From an uncultured Bacilli bacterium (GTDB taxonomy: Bacteria > Bacillota_I > Bacilli_A > RF39 > UBA660): 35,961 nt of DNA. Shown here piece after piece: positions 16,672 through 25,037 of this stretch. Position 1 is the first letter of the stretch; every line of letters begins with the position of its first letter. The stretch spans positions 1 to 35,961 of the forward strand of contig CANQAT010000005.1 in assembly GCA_947588925.1 (NCBI GenBank). The letters are read 5' to 3'. Position numbers and translations under genes: made by a program. The notes below the pieces were generated by a model, which was given only the letters and a program-made list of their open reading frames with translations, did no database searches and was not told the origin of the DNA.

Positions 16672-16902
16672 ATGTATAATTCTTATCAAAATCCAGTAAA
16701 TTATAATTACCCTATCAATCCTAATATGCCTAAAAATTTTAATAATAACAATTCTAGATTTGTAGGTGGAGGATTTCTTGGACCATTCATACTTGGAGGT
16801 ATAACTGGAGGACTTGTCTCACCACTGTTCTATGGAGGATATAATAGACCATACTATAATAATTATTACTACCCACCATATTATGGACCATATTACAGAT
16901 AA
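16672..16902 (+). CDS. Small Gly/Tyr-rich membrane or surface protein
   Basis: A 76-residue protein with an Asn/Pro/Tyr-rich start, a hydrophobic central segment GGGFLGPFILGGITGGLVSP (residues about 32-51) that could cross the membrane, and a Tyr/Pro tail (YYPPYYGPYYR). Small proteins of this shape are common in Bacilli and Clostridia, sometimes annotated as coat-like, but I know no function. The start ATG has AAAGGAG 8 bases upstream. The ATGAAAGGAGT leader resembles that of the collagen-like gene at 23755. It is convergent with rluD across a shared terminator. Confidence 0.7.
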   Translation: MYNSYQNPVNYNYPINPNMPKNFNNNNSRFVGGGFLGPFILGGITGGLVSPLFYGGYNRPYYNNYYYPPYYGPYYR

Positions 16903-16925
16903 AGAAAGCTAAATGCTTTCTTTTT
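16901..16925. terminator. Bidirectional terminator between small protein and rluD
   Basis: AAAGAAAGC (16901-16909) and GCTTTCTTT (16915-16923), 9 bp with a 5-base loop, T-rich on the plus side. It overlaps the 3' ends of both convergent genes. Confidence 0.75.
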
Positions 16926-17808
16926 CAAACTTATCTAATATATTTTTAAAACACTCTGGTATATCACAAGTAAATTCCATAAATTCATTAGTTCTAGGAT
17001 GTTTAAATCCTAAAAGGAATGCGTGAAGGCACTGACCCGTCGAATCAATTAGTTTTCTTCTTCCATATACTGGGTCGTTAACTACCGGGTGTCCTATATA
17101 GTTCATATGAACTCTTATTTGATGTGTCCTACCTGTTTCAAGTTTAAGTTCTACGAGTGTTGCGTCCTTAAATCTTTTTAATACTTTTAGATTAGTTACT
17201 GCATCTTTAGAATTAGTACTAGTTACAGCCATCTTTTTTCTATCGTTTAAATCTCTACCTATTGGTGCGTCTATAGTTGCAGTATCTTCTTTTATCACAC
17301 CCCATACAAGTGCGATATATTTTCTTGTAGTTTCTTTTCTTTCTAGTTCTTTTGAAAGTATCATATGGGCTTTATCATTTTTAGCTACCATCAAAAGTCC
17401 TGTAGTATAGGCATCTATTCTGTGTACTATACCGGGTCTAAACTCTCCATTTATACTGCTTAACTCTTTTGAATGATATAAAAGAGCATTTACTAAAGTA
17501 CCTTTGGTATTTCCAATAGCAGGGTGTACAACCATTCCATTTGGTTTATTTACAACTATAACATCACTATCTTCATATACGATATCAAGAGGTATATTTT
17601 CAGGTTCTACGCTAATTGTTTCCTCTTCAACCTCACCTACAGTTATTATATCTCCTTCTTTTAGTAAATAACTGCTTTTAACACTCTTACCATTTACTTT
17701 TATTGTATCTTGTTCTATTAATTTAGATATTTTACTTCTACTATAATCTAACTTACTGCTTAAATAAGTATCTATTCTTGTATTACTAACATCCGCTACT
17801 ACTTCCAT
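16909..17808 (-). CDS. rluD: RluD-family 23S rRNA pseudouridine synthase
   Basis: A 299-residue pseudouridine synthase. The S4 RNA-binding domain occupies residues about 1-60 (RIDTYLSSKLDYSRSKISKLI, VNGKSVKSSYLLKEGD). The catalytic domain carries VNKPNGMVVHPAIGN and the active-site loop GIVHRIDAYTTGLLMVAK with catalytic Asp132, then LETGRTHQIRVHM and HPVVNDPVYG. RluD modifies helix 69 of 23S rRNA; the YlyB-type Bacilli members sit next to lspA exactly as here. The start overlaps the lspA end by 10 bases. The active-site HRIDAYT differs slightly from the common HRLDKDT but keeps the Asp. Confidence 0.93.
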   Translation of the reverse strand: MEVVADVSNTRIDTYLSSKLDYSRSKISKLIEQDTIKVNGKSVKSSYLLKEGDIITVGEVEEETISVEPENIPLDIVYEDSDVIVVNKPNGMVVHPAIGNTKGTLVNALLYHSKELSSINGEFRPGIVHRIDAYTTGLLMVAKNDKAHMILSKELERKETTRKYIALVWGVIKEDTATIDAPIGRDLNDRKKMAVTSTNSKDAVTNLKVLKRFKDATLVELKLETGRTHQIRVHMNYIGHPVVNDPVYGRRKLIDSTGQCLHAFLLGFKHPRTNEFMEFTCDIPECFKNILDKFEKESI

Positions 17809-18266
17809 AAATCTCCTTTAATCATTCTTGCAATATATAAAACTACCGCAACTACTATACAAATATCTGCAAAATTAAATATAGGAAAGAAAAAATCACC
17901 AAAGTTAAAACTTAAATAATCAATTACATAACCATATATTATTCTATCTACTAAATTTCCTAGTATTCCTGCTATAAGCAAAGAATAAATAAATGTATCA
18001 AAATTATCGACATATTCTAATTTTTTTATGTAGAACAATATTCCTATTATAACTAGTATAGCTATAGCAATAAATAAAATTCTATTTCCTGTTAGTATAC
18101 TAAATGCAGCTCCTCTGTTATGAACTAAAGTTATAGAAAAAAAGTTTCTTGCAATTATTATAGTCTCACCAACTATCATTCGATTATTTAATATTATTTT
18201 AACTATTTGATCTATTACTAAAAATATAAAACTTAATCCTATTATATCTCTTAATCCCTTTTTCAC
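17799..18266 (-). CDS. lspA: Lipoprotein signal peptidase LspA (SPase II)
   Basis: A 155-residue integral membrane aspartyl protease that cleaves prolipoprotein signal peptides. Four hydrophobic segments are visible. The catalytic motifs are GNLVDRIIYGYVIDYL and FPIFNFADICI, each with the conserved Asp, plus the upstream NRGAAFS motif. I use the GTG at 18266 (VKKGLRD), which has AGGTGAT upstream; a longer frame to 18293 would begin inside the -10 box. It overlaps rluD, giving the common lspA-rluD operon. Confidence 0.93.
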   Translation of the reverse strand: MKKGLRDIIGLSFIFLVIDQIVKIILNNRMIVGETIIIARNFFSITLVHNRGAAFSILTGNRILFIAIAILVIIGILFYIKKLEYVDNFDTFIYSLLIAGILGNLVDRIIYGYVIDYLSFNFGDFFFPIFNFADICIVVAVVLYIARMIKGDLWK

Positions 18267-18281
18267 TTTATCACCTACACT

Positions 18282-18290
18282 ATTATAGCA
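18282..18290 (-). promoter_or_regulatory. Extended -10 promoter of lspA-rluD
   Basis: Minus strand TGCTATAAT is a perfect extended -10 (TGnTATAAT), 15 bases upstream of the GTG start codon. The -35 region is weak, which extended -10 promoters tolerate. Confidence 0.6.
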
Positions 18291-18325
18291 CACTCAACAA
18301 AAAAAAAGAAGATTACTTTAAAAGT

Positions 18326-18347
18326 AAAAGGCTATATATAAATAGCC
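18326..18347 (-). terminator. Terminator after nrdG
   Basis: GGCTAT and ATAGCC (18330-18347) form a hairpin followed on the minus strand by TTTTA and T-rich sequence. The nrdG stop codon lies inside the stem-loop. Confidence 0.6.
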
Positions 18348-18871
18348 TCTTTTTTCTTAGTTTCTTTTTTACCTAAATCGTATAGAATTACTTTATGATT
18401 CTCAAGTGACTTAGGTACATCTATAATTCTTTGATTACTAGAACCTCTAAACTCTAAATCCATGCTTTTTTTATCTATTTCAAATCTTCCATCTATTAAA
18501 ACATCTATATCATTTAAAAATTCTAATATATCTTTATTTCCTTTTTCTAGTAACTCTTCATAGGTAAATCCAGTATATGCCCATACATTCATTCCAAGTT
18601 CGTGAACTTTTTTAGCAAGTATAGCGCACTCCCTTGGTTGAAACATAGGGTCTCCTCCAGAGAATGTAACACCGTCTTGCCCAGTTAAGTTTTCAAGTGC
18701 CTCTATGACATCATCTAGTTCTACTAATTCTCCTGCATTGAAATCATGAGTCTGTGGGTTATGGCAATAAGGACAATTATGAGAACATCCTTGAGTCCAA
18801 ATAACTGTCCTAATACCTTTCCCATCGACTATGCTATCTTCTTGCAGGTCTGCAGCAAGTCTTATTTTCAT
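18332..18871 (-). CDS. nrdG: Anaerobic ribonucleotide reductase activase NrdG
   Basis: A 179-residue radical-SAM enzyme. C29-x3-C33-x2-C36 (QGCSHNCPYCHNPQT) binds the 4Fe-4S cluster that cleaves S-adenosylmethionine. TFSGGDPMFQP is the SAM-contacting motif. NrdG abstracts the glycine hydrogen from the radical loop of NrdD. It starts with TAATG overlap directly after the separate 56-codon glycyl-radical gene, so its substrate loop is encoded by the gene it is translationally coupled to. Length is in the normal range (about 155-180). Confidence 0.95.
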   Translation of the reverse strand: MKIRLAADLQEDSIVDGKGIRTVIWTQGCSHNCPYCHNPQTHDFNAGELVELDDVIEALENLTGQDGVTFSGGDPMFQPRECAILAKKVHELGMNVWAYTGFTYEELLEKGNKDILEFLNDIDVLIDGRFEIDKKSMDLEFRGSSNQRIIDVPKSLENHKVILYDLGKKETKKKEAIYI

Positions 18872-19041
18872 TATTTACCACATTTTTCGCAAGACATAAC
18901 TTCTTTAACACCAGAATGTTTTACACGGTCTTTTTCTTCTGCGCGTTTACCGTTATTAAATCTGCTTACATCTCCACTTAAGTATCCTGTAACTCTTCTG
19001 ATTCTTTCAAATTTTACGCCTTCACCAACTAATTTTTCCAT
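18871..19041 (-). CDS. Separate glycyl-radical domain of class III ribonucleotide reductase
   Basis: A 56-residue protein: FERIRRVTGYLSGDVSRFN, then NGKRAEEKDRVKHSG, ending CEKCGK. These are the last conserved blocks of ordinary NrdD: R-x-T-G-Y around the glycyl radical (here Gly19), the FN.GK..E...RVKH tail, and a CxxC. The ATG at 19041 has a strong AGGAGGT site and begins 10 bases after the nrdD stop. It is in a different frame, so simple stop readthrough cannot join them. It overlaps nrdG by one base (TAATG). It most likely docks with the large NrdD chain to complete the active site, as the small GrcA protein does for pyruvate formate-lyase. A remnant of a frameshift is less likely given the dedicated ribosome site. 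Confidence 0.85.
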   Translation of the reverse strand: MEKLVGEGVKFERIRRVTGYLSGDVSRFNNGKRAEEKDRVKHSGVKEVMSCEKCGK

Positions 19042-19051
19042 AAAATACCTC

Positions 19052-21352
19052 CTAACATCCACATTGGAAATTCTTTACTTCTTCGAGTGGCACAGCCTCA
19101 AACTCTCTACGACCACAACCCGGACACACATCACCAATTACCCCAACGTATCCACAAACTGGATCTCTGTCTACTGGATGGTTAATCGCACCATAACCTA
19201 TTCCAAGTTCTTTCATCATTCTAATAACACTTTCAAATGCGTCTATATTCATTGCAGTATTTCCATCAAACTCTATATATGAGATATGTCCTCCATTAGT
19301 TAATTTATGATATGGAGCCTCAGTTTCAAGTTTGTGTTTTATAGTTGTATTATAATATACTGGAACGTGGAATGAGTTAGTGTAGTAAGCTCTATCAGTA
19401 ACTCCTTTTATTTTTCCATATATTGCTCTATCTATGTTTACAAATCTACCAGACAAGCCTTCTGCTGGAGTTGCTATTAAAGTGAAGTTTAAATTGTATT
19501 CTTTTGCAAACTCATCAGCCTTTTTTCTCATGAATCCGATAATCTCTAAACCTAGTTTTTGAGCTTTTTCTGATTCACCGTGGTGTTCCCCTATCAAAGC
19601 CTTCAAAGTCTCAGCAAGACCTATAAAGCCTATTGTTAAACTACCATGTTTTAAAATCTTTCTCATCTTATCTGTAGGTTTTAACTTATCACCATCTGTC
19701 CAAACACCTTGTTCAATTAAGAATGGGAAATTGTAGCACCTCTTATTACACTGAATTTCAAATCTTTCAAGTAATTGGTCTCTAACAAGTTCCATCATTT
19801 CTCCTAAATCTTTATAGAAACCATCCATATCTGCCTTATCTCTTTCTTTAAGACAAATACCATGTTTTATACCAAGTCTAGGTAGGTTGATAGATGTAAA
19901 TGATAAGTTACCTCTACCACCTGTTGTTTGATTATCTGGGTCAGTAACATCACTCATAACACGTGTTCTACAACCCATATATCCAACTTCAGTTCGATAA
20001 TCACCCGGTTTATAAAACTCTAAATTGAATGGAGCGTCCAAGAATGAGAAATTAGGGAATAATCTTTTAGCAGATACTTCACAAGACCTTCTAAATATAT
20101 CATAATTTGGGTCTTCAGGATTAAAGTTAACTCCCTCTTTTACTTTAAATATTGAAACTGGGAATATTGGAGTTTCTCCTTTACCTAATCCTTCATCAGT
20201 AGCTCTTAAGAAATTTAGGGAAACCATTCTTCCTTCTGGAGATATATCTGTTCCAAAGTTTATTGAAGAAAATGGTACTTGAGCTCCTGCTCTTGAATGC
20301 ATTGTATTTAAGTTGTGTACAAATGCTTCCATTGCTTGATAAGTCTTTCTATCAGTTTTTAAAAGTGCTTTTTCATAAGCTTTTTCAAATAATCTTTTAA
20401 TTTCATCTGAATCTTTATAGATAGGTTCAAATATTTCTATACCAAATTTAATACTTTCTAGTTTATCTATTTCTCTTGCTACTCTATCCATACTTATAAA
20501 CTCTAGTAAACCTTCTAAGTCTAGATAGTCACTTACTTGTTGCTTAAATTCTCTTTTAAATGTCATAAGTACGCCCGGAGCCATAAAATAATCGAATGCT
20601 GGAATACTTTGTCCTCCGTGTTGGTCATTCTGGTTAGCTTGTATTGCTATTGCAGCAAGTGCGCTAAATGATGATATATCTTTTGGAGGTCTTAAGTAGC
20701 CATGACCTGTTGAAAATCCTTTTTTAAATAATCTATCGAGTTCTATTTGCATACAAGTTGTAGTTCCCATAGGTAGGAAATCCATATCGTGAATATGTAT
20801 ATCCCCGTCATCATGTGCGTCTGCAAATTTTTTCTTCATTAAATATGCTTTAGCAAATTCTTTTGATACTGTAGAACCGTATTGTAACATAGTTCCCATC
20901 GCAGTATCTCCATCTACATTTGCATTTTCTCTTTTAGTATCATCTTCGTTTGCTGATTTTAATCCTAATCCTTCGATAGTTTTTAAGAATTTATGCATGC
21001 GCTTATCATCTATAAACATCTCTCTTGATTGAGCACGTCTTTCCCTATATTCTGCAAAAGAATCATGTACTTCCTTGTATCCTTTTTGCTCTAGGGACTT
21101 TTCTATTAAATCTTGAATTTCTTCGATTTTGATTTTTTCCTTATAGTCTTTTTCTATATTTTTAATTACATCGTTATACACTTTTGTAATATCGCTAGAA
21201 TCATATTTATATTTTCCTGTTTCCTCATCTTGTTCATTTACGCTATCAAATCCTTTTTTAATAGCAAGTGCGATTTTAGTTCCATCAAAGTCAACTTTTT
21301 TACCATTTCTTTTGATTACAACTAAATCTAGTTTCTCTTCTACATCTGTCAT
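19052..21352 (-). CDS. nrdD: NrdD large chain lacking its glycyl-radical segment
   Basis: A 766-residue class III (anaerobic) ribonucleoside-triphosphate reductase. An ATP-cone (residues about 10-100, VVIKRNGKKVDFDGTKIALAI) gives allosteric control. The barrel follows, with HIHDMDFLPMGTTTCMQIEL, GAQVPFSSINFGTD and GNLSFTSINLPRLG. The C-terminus HPVDRDPVCGYVGVIGDV then CPGCGRREF is the zinc knuckle, and the chain ends FQCGC. Ordinary NrdD continues from here into the R-V-x-G-Y radical loop. In this genome that loop is the next gene. The protein converts NTPs to dNTPs with formate or thioredoxin-type reductant. Start ATG follows GGAGAG. Anaerobic growth is implied. Confidence 0.95.
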   Translation of the reverse strand: MTDVEEKLDLVVIKRNGKKVDFDGTKIALAIKKGFDSVNEQDEETGKYKYDSSDITKVYNDVIKNIEKDYKEKIKIEEIQDLIEKSLEQKGYKEVHDSFAEYRERRAQSREMFIDDKRMHKFLKTIEGLGLKSANEDDTKRENANVDGDTAMGTMLQYGSTVSKEFAKAYLMKKKFADAHDDGDIHIHDMDFLPMGTTTCMQIELDRLFKKGFSTGHGYLRPPKDISSFSALAAIAIQANQNDQHGGQSIPAFDYFMAPGVLMTFKREFKQQVSDYLDLEGLLEFISMDRVAREIDKLESIKFGIEIFEPIYKDSDEIKRLFEKAYEKALLKTDRKTYQAMEAFVHNLNTMHSRAGAQVPFSSINFGTDISPEGRMVSLNFLRATDEGLGKGETPIFPVSIFKVKEGVNFNPEDPNYDIFRRSCEVSAKRLFPNFSFLDAPFNLEFYKPGDYRTEVGYMGCRTRVMSDVTDPDNQTTGGRGNLSFTSINLPRLGIKHGICLKERDKADMDGFYKDLGEMMELVRDQLLERFEIQCNKRCYNFPFLIEQGVWTDGDKLKPTDKMRKILKHGSLTIGFIGLAETLKALIGEHHGESEKAQKLGLEIIGFMRKKADEFAKEYNLNFTLIATPAEGLSGRFVNIDRAIYGKIKGVTDRAYYTNSFHVPVYYNTTIKHKLETEAPYHKLTNGGHISYIEFDGNTAMNIDAFESVIRMMKELGIGYGAINHPVDRDPVCGYVGVIGDVCPGCGRREFEAVPLEEVKNFQCGC

Positions 21353-21380
21353 AACTACTCTCCTATCTTTCTACAGTTTA

Positions 21381-21409
21381 AGTATATCATTCTAAAAATG
21401 CATAGTCAA
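21381..21409 (-). promoter_or_regulatory. Promoter of the nrdD operon
   Basis: Minus strand: TTGACT (21404-21409), a 17-base spacer, TATACT (21381-21386), about 28 bases before the nrdD ATG. I see no clear NrdR box pair. The rest of 21410-21535 is long runs of A and T with nothing recognisable. Confidence 0.7.
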
Positions 21410-21535
21410 TAGGTTTTTGAAAAAAATTAAATTTTTTTATTTTTTAAAATTTCAATTTTTATATTTTTTTATTTTTTTGAAATTACAGTCTCTCAAAATT
21501 CCTTTATTTTCAACAAATTTATTTTTTAAATTTTC

Positions 21536-21569
21536 AAAAAAAGTATATTTTTCTAAAATACACTTTTTT
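21536..21569 (-). terminator. Terminator after the two-component system
   Basis: Minus strand: AAAAAAGTGTATTTT pairs with AAAATATACTTTTTT (one G-U) around a short loop, ending in a long T run. It lies about 20 bases after the histidine kinase stop. Confidence 0.65.
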
Positions 21570-21587
21570 ACATTTTTAAAAATTTCA

Positions 21588-22964
21588 TTATTTATCTATT
21601 TCAAAATAGAACGTCGTACCTATACCTTTCTCACTTTCAACACCGTACTTATATTCGTGCATTATAAGTATGTTTTTTACGATAGAAAGTCCAAGTCCAG
21701 TACCGTGTGTTACCCGCTTATATTTTTTATCAACTTTATAATATTTATCCCAAATATGGTTTATATCTTCTAAGTCTATTCCACTTCCGGTATCCTTAAC
21801 TTCTAGTCTAATCTTGTTTTCTAAATCTTTTAATGTTATATAGACTTTTTTATCTTCACCAGTATAGTTAATTGCATTATTAAGTAAATTATATATAACT
21901 TGTTCTATTTTCTTTTTATCTGCATTTATATTATAACTAAAGCCAGTATACTCTATTTTATAACCGTCTTCTTCTAGAATACTAAATTTTTCTATTATAG
22001 ATTTAATAAGTATATCTAAATCGAAAGTTTCTTTATCTAATTTTACTGCATTAGACTGTATTTTTGATAAATCAAGTATATCTTCTACAAGTAAGTTTAA
22101 TCTATCTACTTCTTCTATTATAGTATTCAAGTTTTTATCCCTCTTACCCTTATTTTTATAAGTTAAATCTTTAACCATTTCAGCATTTGCTTTAATAAGT
22201 GTGAGAGGAGTTTTAAGATCGTGTGATACATTAGCAAGCAAGTCTCTTCTAAGTTCTTCTGTCTTAGATAATTCTAAAGCCGCACTATTTAGTGTACTTT
22301 CCAACTGATTAATCTCTTTAATATCAGTCCCACTATCAAATACTACATTGTAGTTTCCTTCAGATAATTTTTTACTAGTATTAGTTATATTTAAAATAGG
22401 TTTACATATTTTTTTAGATATAGTATACGCTATTAAAAACGCTATTAAAAGTACGACTAATATAATTATTAATAACTGATTTTTTAAAAGTGTGACTGTA
22501 GAACCTATTGGCTCTAGTGATGTACTAATAAAGGCATATACACCGTTATCTATTTTTAAACCATATATAAGTGACTTGTTTTGAAACTTAGGATTGATTA
22601 CTCTATATATAATAGATGTTTTATTGCTTAACATAAATTCTAGTTTATAATCGTTAATCTCTCTACTATTAGTAAATAAACATCCTCTACTTATACTATC
22701 TGTTGAATATGATATTTCATTATTTTCTGTTATTTCTATACAAATGTCTTCTTGATATGCAAGATTGTCTAGTATATCACTGTAATCTCCCGTATTATAC
22801 GCAGCAGATACTTTTTTTGCTATATCTTTTATTTTGGATTGTTTCCTCCATTCATAGTATGTTCCAAGTGACATAACTTGAAGGATAAAAACTCCAACTA
22901 ATATTACTAGTGTAAATAAAGATAAATATAACCAAACTTTAGTCTTTAAACTACTTTTCTTCAT
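21588..22964 (-). CDS. Sensor histidine kinase
   Basis: A 458-residue membrane sensor kinase. TM1 is at about residues 10-31, an extracytoplasmic sensor region of ~125 residues follows, TM2 is at about 157-180, then a HAMP linker. The phosphorylation box is NVSHDLKTPLTLIKANAE (His near 247). ATP-binding motifs: N box VIYNLLNNAINYTG, G1 DTGSGID, G2 HGTGLGLSIVKNIL. The gene overlaps the response regulator by 14 bases. The signal cannot be read from sequence. The overall type (OmpR/PhoB partner, HisKA) is like VanS/YycG-type envelope sensors. Confidence 0.92.
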   Translation of the reverse strand: MKKSSLKTKVWLYLSLFTLVILVGVFILQVMSLGTYYEWRKQSKIKDIAKKVSAAYNTGDYSDILDNLAYQEDICIEITENNEISYSTDSISRGCLFTNSREINDYKLEFMLSNKTSIIYRVINPKFQNKSLIYGLKIDNGVYAFISTSLEPIGSTVTLLKNQLLIIILVVLLIAFLIAYTISKKICKPILNITNTSKKLSEGNYNVVFDSGTDIKEINQLESTLNSAALELSKTEELRRDLLANVSHDLKTPLTLIKANAEMVKDLTYKNKGKRDKNLNTIIEEVDRLNLLVEDILDLSKIQSNAVKLDKETFDLDILIKSIIEKFSILEEDGYKIEYTGFSYNINADKKKIEQVIYNLLNNAINYTGEDKKVYITLKDLENKIRLEVKDTGSGIDLEDINHIWDKYYKVDKKYKRVTHGTGLGLSIVKNILIMHEYKYGVESEKGIGTTFYFEIDK

Positions 22965-23613
22965 ATTTATAACCCATACCTCTTACAGTAGTTACTAGGT
23001 CTCTATATTCACCCAAACTATTTCTAAGCATTTTTATATGAGTATCAACTGTTCTATCTTCTCCATAAAAGTCATAACCCCATAATTTATTTAAAATTGT
23101 ATCACGAGACATGGCAATTCCTTTATTCTGTACAAAAAGTACAAGTAGTTCATATTCTTTTGGATTAATTTTAATATCTTCACCGTCTATATAAACAGTA
23201 TGACCTAAATAGTCTATTTTTAAAGTTTTATAGTTGTATTCATCAACAGATTCTTTATTTCTGTTTGCGACTACTTTTATACGTGCCATTAACTCTTTAG
23301 GACTAAATGGCTTAGTTACATAATCATCTACTCCCATATTGAAACTTTGTAATTTATCAAACTCGTCTGTACGCGCAGAAAGCATTATAACTGGTATATC
23401 ACAAAGTTCTTTTATCTTTTCAAGAGTTGTATACCCATCCATTTTAGGCATCATTATATCTAGGATAATTACATCTATGTCGCCGTGTTTTCTTAAAATG
23501 GAAAGTGCGTCAATTCCGTTTCCTGCTTCAAAAGTATCATATCCTTCGCTTTTTGAATACTCTTTTATGACATCTCTTATGCCAAGTTCATCATCAACTA
23601 TTAAAATTTTCAT
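22951..23613 (-). CDS. OmpR/PhoB-type response regulator
   Basis: A 220-residue response regulator. The receiver domain has acidic pocket DDE (residues 7-9), phospho-acceptor Asp52 in ILDIMMPKMDG, and the conserved Lys in YVTKPFSPKEL. The C-terminal winged helix (from about 125) contains INPKEYELLVLFVQNKG, WGYDFYGEDRTVDTHIKMLR and the end VTTVRGMGYKYEEK. It is translationally coupled to the histidine kinase. A 12-base palindrome ACATTATAATGT upstream (23640-23651) overlaps a possible -10 and might be an operator. Confidence 0.94.
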   Translation of the reverse strand: MKILIVDDELGIRDVIKEYSKSEGYDTFEAGNGIDALSILRKHGDIDVIILDIMMPKMDGYTTLEKIKELCDIPVIMLSARTDEFDKLQSFNMGVDDYVTKPFSPKELMARIKVVANRNKESVDEYNYKTLKIDYLGHTVYIDGEDIKINPKEYELLVLFVQNKGIAMSRDTILNKLWGYDFYGEDRTVDTHIKMLRNSLGEYRDLVTTVRGMGYKYEEK

Positions 23614-23706
23614 AAAACACCTCTATAACTTTATTATACATTATAATGTGTATTTTTAATGAAAATTTTGATTTATTTTATAAATTATTTTTTAATTACT
23701 TTGTAT

Positions 23707-23735
23707 TTAACAAAAAAACTAACCTTTCGTAAAAT
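23707..23735 (+). promoter_or_regulatory. Promoter of the collagen-like gene
   Basis: TTAACA (23707-23712), a 17-base spacer, TAAAAT (23730-23735), 19 bases before the ATG and followed by AAAGGAG. Confidence 0.6.
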
Positions 23736-23754
23736 ATTATGAAAGGAGTTTTTT

Positions 23755-24825
23755 ATGGATAATGAAAATACTTTAGATAAAGCAAAAAAATACATAGAAG
23801 AGTTTAATAGAAGATATCCAAATAATCACAACTGTTTTTATATAGGTCCAACTGGGCCAACGGGTCCAAGGGGTGAAAATGCATTAAGTATAGAGCTTGG
23901 CGATGTATCTTTTGTACCTGAAGAAAAAGACGCAAAAATCATTAACTCCGGAACTGAGAATGATTTAGTATTAGATTTCTTTATACCTTATGGTCCAACT
24001 GGGCCAAAAGGCGAACAAGGAATTCAAGGACCTACTGGACCAGTTGGTTTAAAGGGTGATAAAGGAGAAAAAGGCGCAGATGGTACTAGTGTGACTATAC
24101 TTGGAAATTATAAAACTTATGAAGAGCTTGTAAACAACCATCCAAGCGGAAATCCGGGTAATTCTTATTTAGTAGATACTGATTTATATGTGTGGTCTGA
24201 AGAAACTAAAAAATGGATAAATGTAGGAACTATTAAAGGTCCTAAAGGAGATAAAGGTGAGACTGGAAAAACTGGTCCAAAGGGTGATGTTGGACCTCAG
24301 GGTGAGAAAGGTCCAAAGGGAGATCCTGGAACACTCGATATTCCTGTTGCTTTCTTTTTAACAACTTCTAAGGATTTGCAAAATAATCCTTTGGTATTAC
24401 AACCTCAAGACAATCTTCCACTTAAACTTATGACTATCGATACTGATTCTAATTATTATTTAAACACAACCAATAACACAATAATATTTTATAATGCAGG
24501 ACTTTATAAAATAGAATTTTCTGCTTCTGTTCGTACTAATTCACAGGAAAGTGGGAAAAATGATTCTAATGTGATTTCACTTGGATTTAAAAAGGTCGGT
24601 GAAGATCCAGTATATATAGGGACATCCACTTGGGGAAATCCAACAACCCCTACTCTAGTTACTGGACATGGTATTTTAGATTTTAAATCTAGTAAGATGT
24701 GGTGCCAAATAACAAATCTAAGTAAAGTGCCTATTGTTTTAGAAAGTCCTTCTGTAAATTCACTTAGTACAAATTATTCTTTAGTAAGTCCTGTTGTAAC
24801 ACTTCTAATTGAAAGATTAAAATAG
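23755..24825 (+). CDS. Collagen-like surface/exosporium-type protein
   Basis: A 356-residue protein with three Gly-X-Y tracts: residues about 31-42 (GPTGPTGPRG), 80-111 and 162-193 (GPKGDKGETGKTGPKGDVGP). Between them lie compact modules (SIELGDVSFV..., ending in LDFFIP; and TSVTILGNYKTYEELVNNHP, ending in KKWINVG) that recur in bacterial collagen-like proteins. Residues about 196-356 form a beta-rich C-terminal domain resembling the trimerising C1q/TNF-like heads of BclA-type proteins. There is no classical signal peptide or LPXTG anchor, as in BclA-like proteins targeted by an N-terminal segment. It probably forms a trimer on the cell or spore surface. A phage-fibre origin is unlikely because no phage genes are near. 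Confidence 0.8.
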   Translation: MDNENTLDKAKKYIEEFNRRYPNNHNCFYIGPTGPTGPRGENALSIELGDVSFVPEEKDAKIINSGTENDLVLDFFIPYGPTGPKGEQGIQGPTGPVGLKGDKGEKGADGTSVTILGNYKTYEELVNNHPSGNPGNSYLVDTDLYVWSEETKKWINVGTIKGPKGDKGETGKTGPKGDVGPQGEKGPKGDPGTLDIPVAFFLTTSKDLQNNPLVLQPQDNLPLKLMTIDTDSNYYLNTTNNTIIFYNAGLYKIEFSASVRTNSQESGKNDSNVISLGFKKVGEDPVYIGTSTWGNPTTPTLVTGHGILDFKSSKMWCQITNLSKVPIVLESPSVNSLSTNYSLVSPVVTLLIERLK

Positions 24826-24840
24826 TTTAACTATAATATA

Positions 24841-24878
24841 AATAACATTTGACTAATTCATCAAATGTTATTATTGTT
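24841..24878 (+). terminator. Terminator after the collagen-like gene
   Basis: AATAACATTTGA (24841-24852) and TCAAATGTTATT (24861-24872), a perfect 12-bp stem with an 8-base loop, followed by ATTGTTTTT. Confidence 0.85.
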
Positions 24879-24918
24879 TTTAGTAATATTAAAATTTTAA
24901 AAACATTTATATTCACTA

Positions 24919-24947
24919 TTGATATATAAATATATGGTTGGTATAAT
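24919..24947 (+). promoter_or_regulatory. Promoter of the 25-aa hydrophobic peptide gene
   Basis: TTGATA (24919-24924), exactly 17 bases, TATAAT (24942-24947). This near-consensus promoter should give a transcript starting about 24954, roughly 85 bases before the small ORF. Confidence 0.75.
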
Positions 24948-24980
24948 GTTAATGGATACATTTGAAAAATATCGAATGCT

Positions 24981-25030
24981 TACCCTTTCTTAATAAAACA
25001 CACCTTGATAAGCTACTTTAAGAAAGGTGG
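24981..25030 (+). promoter_or_regulatory. Hairpin sequestering a Shine-Dalgarno sequence
   Basis: CTTTCTTAA (24985-24993) pairs with TTAAGAAAG (25018-25026), which covers the AAAGG of the ribosome site (AAAGGTGGTGA) of the 25-aa ORF. A second choice is CACCTT (25001-25006) with AAGGTG. Hidden ribosome sites are typical of type I toxin mRNAs. Confidence 0.55.
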
Positions 25031-25037
25031 TGATATT

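Noticed and set aside
19041-19055. Stop readthrough or selenocysteine joining NrdD to the small ORF
   Set aside because: The stop is TAG and the small ORF lies in a different frame with its own AGGAGGT and ATG, so reinitiation as a separate protein is the simpler reading.
5928-24002. GGCC depletion as a sign of long residence of the HaeIII-type system
   Set aside because: GGCC sites are scattered through the window (for example near 5930, 9783, 13552, 23855) at roughly the number expected for such AT-rich DNA, so no avoidance is evident by eye.
23755-24825. Collagen-like protein as a phage tail fibre
   Set aside because: No phage structural genes nearby; the protein has its own promoter and terminator and a BclA-like layout.
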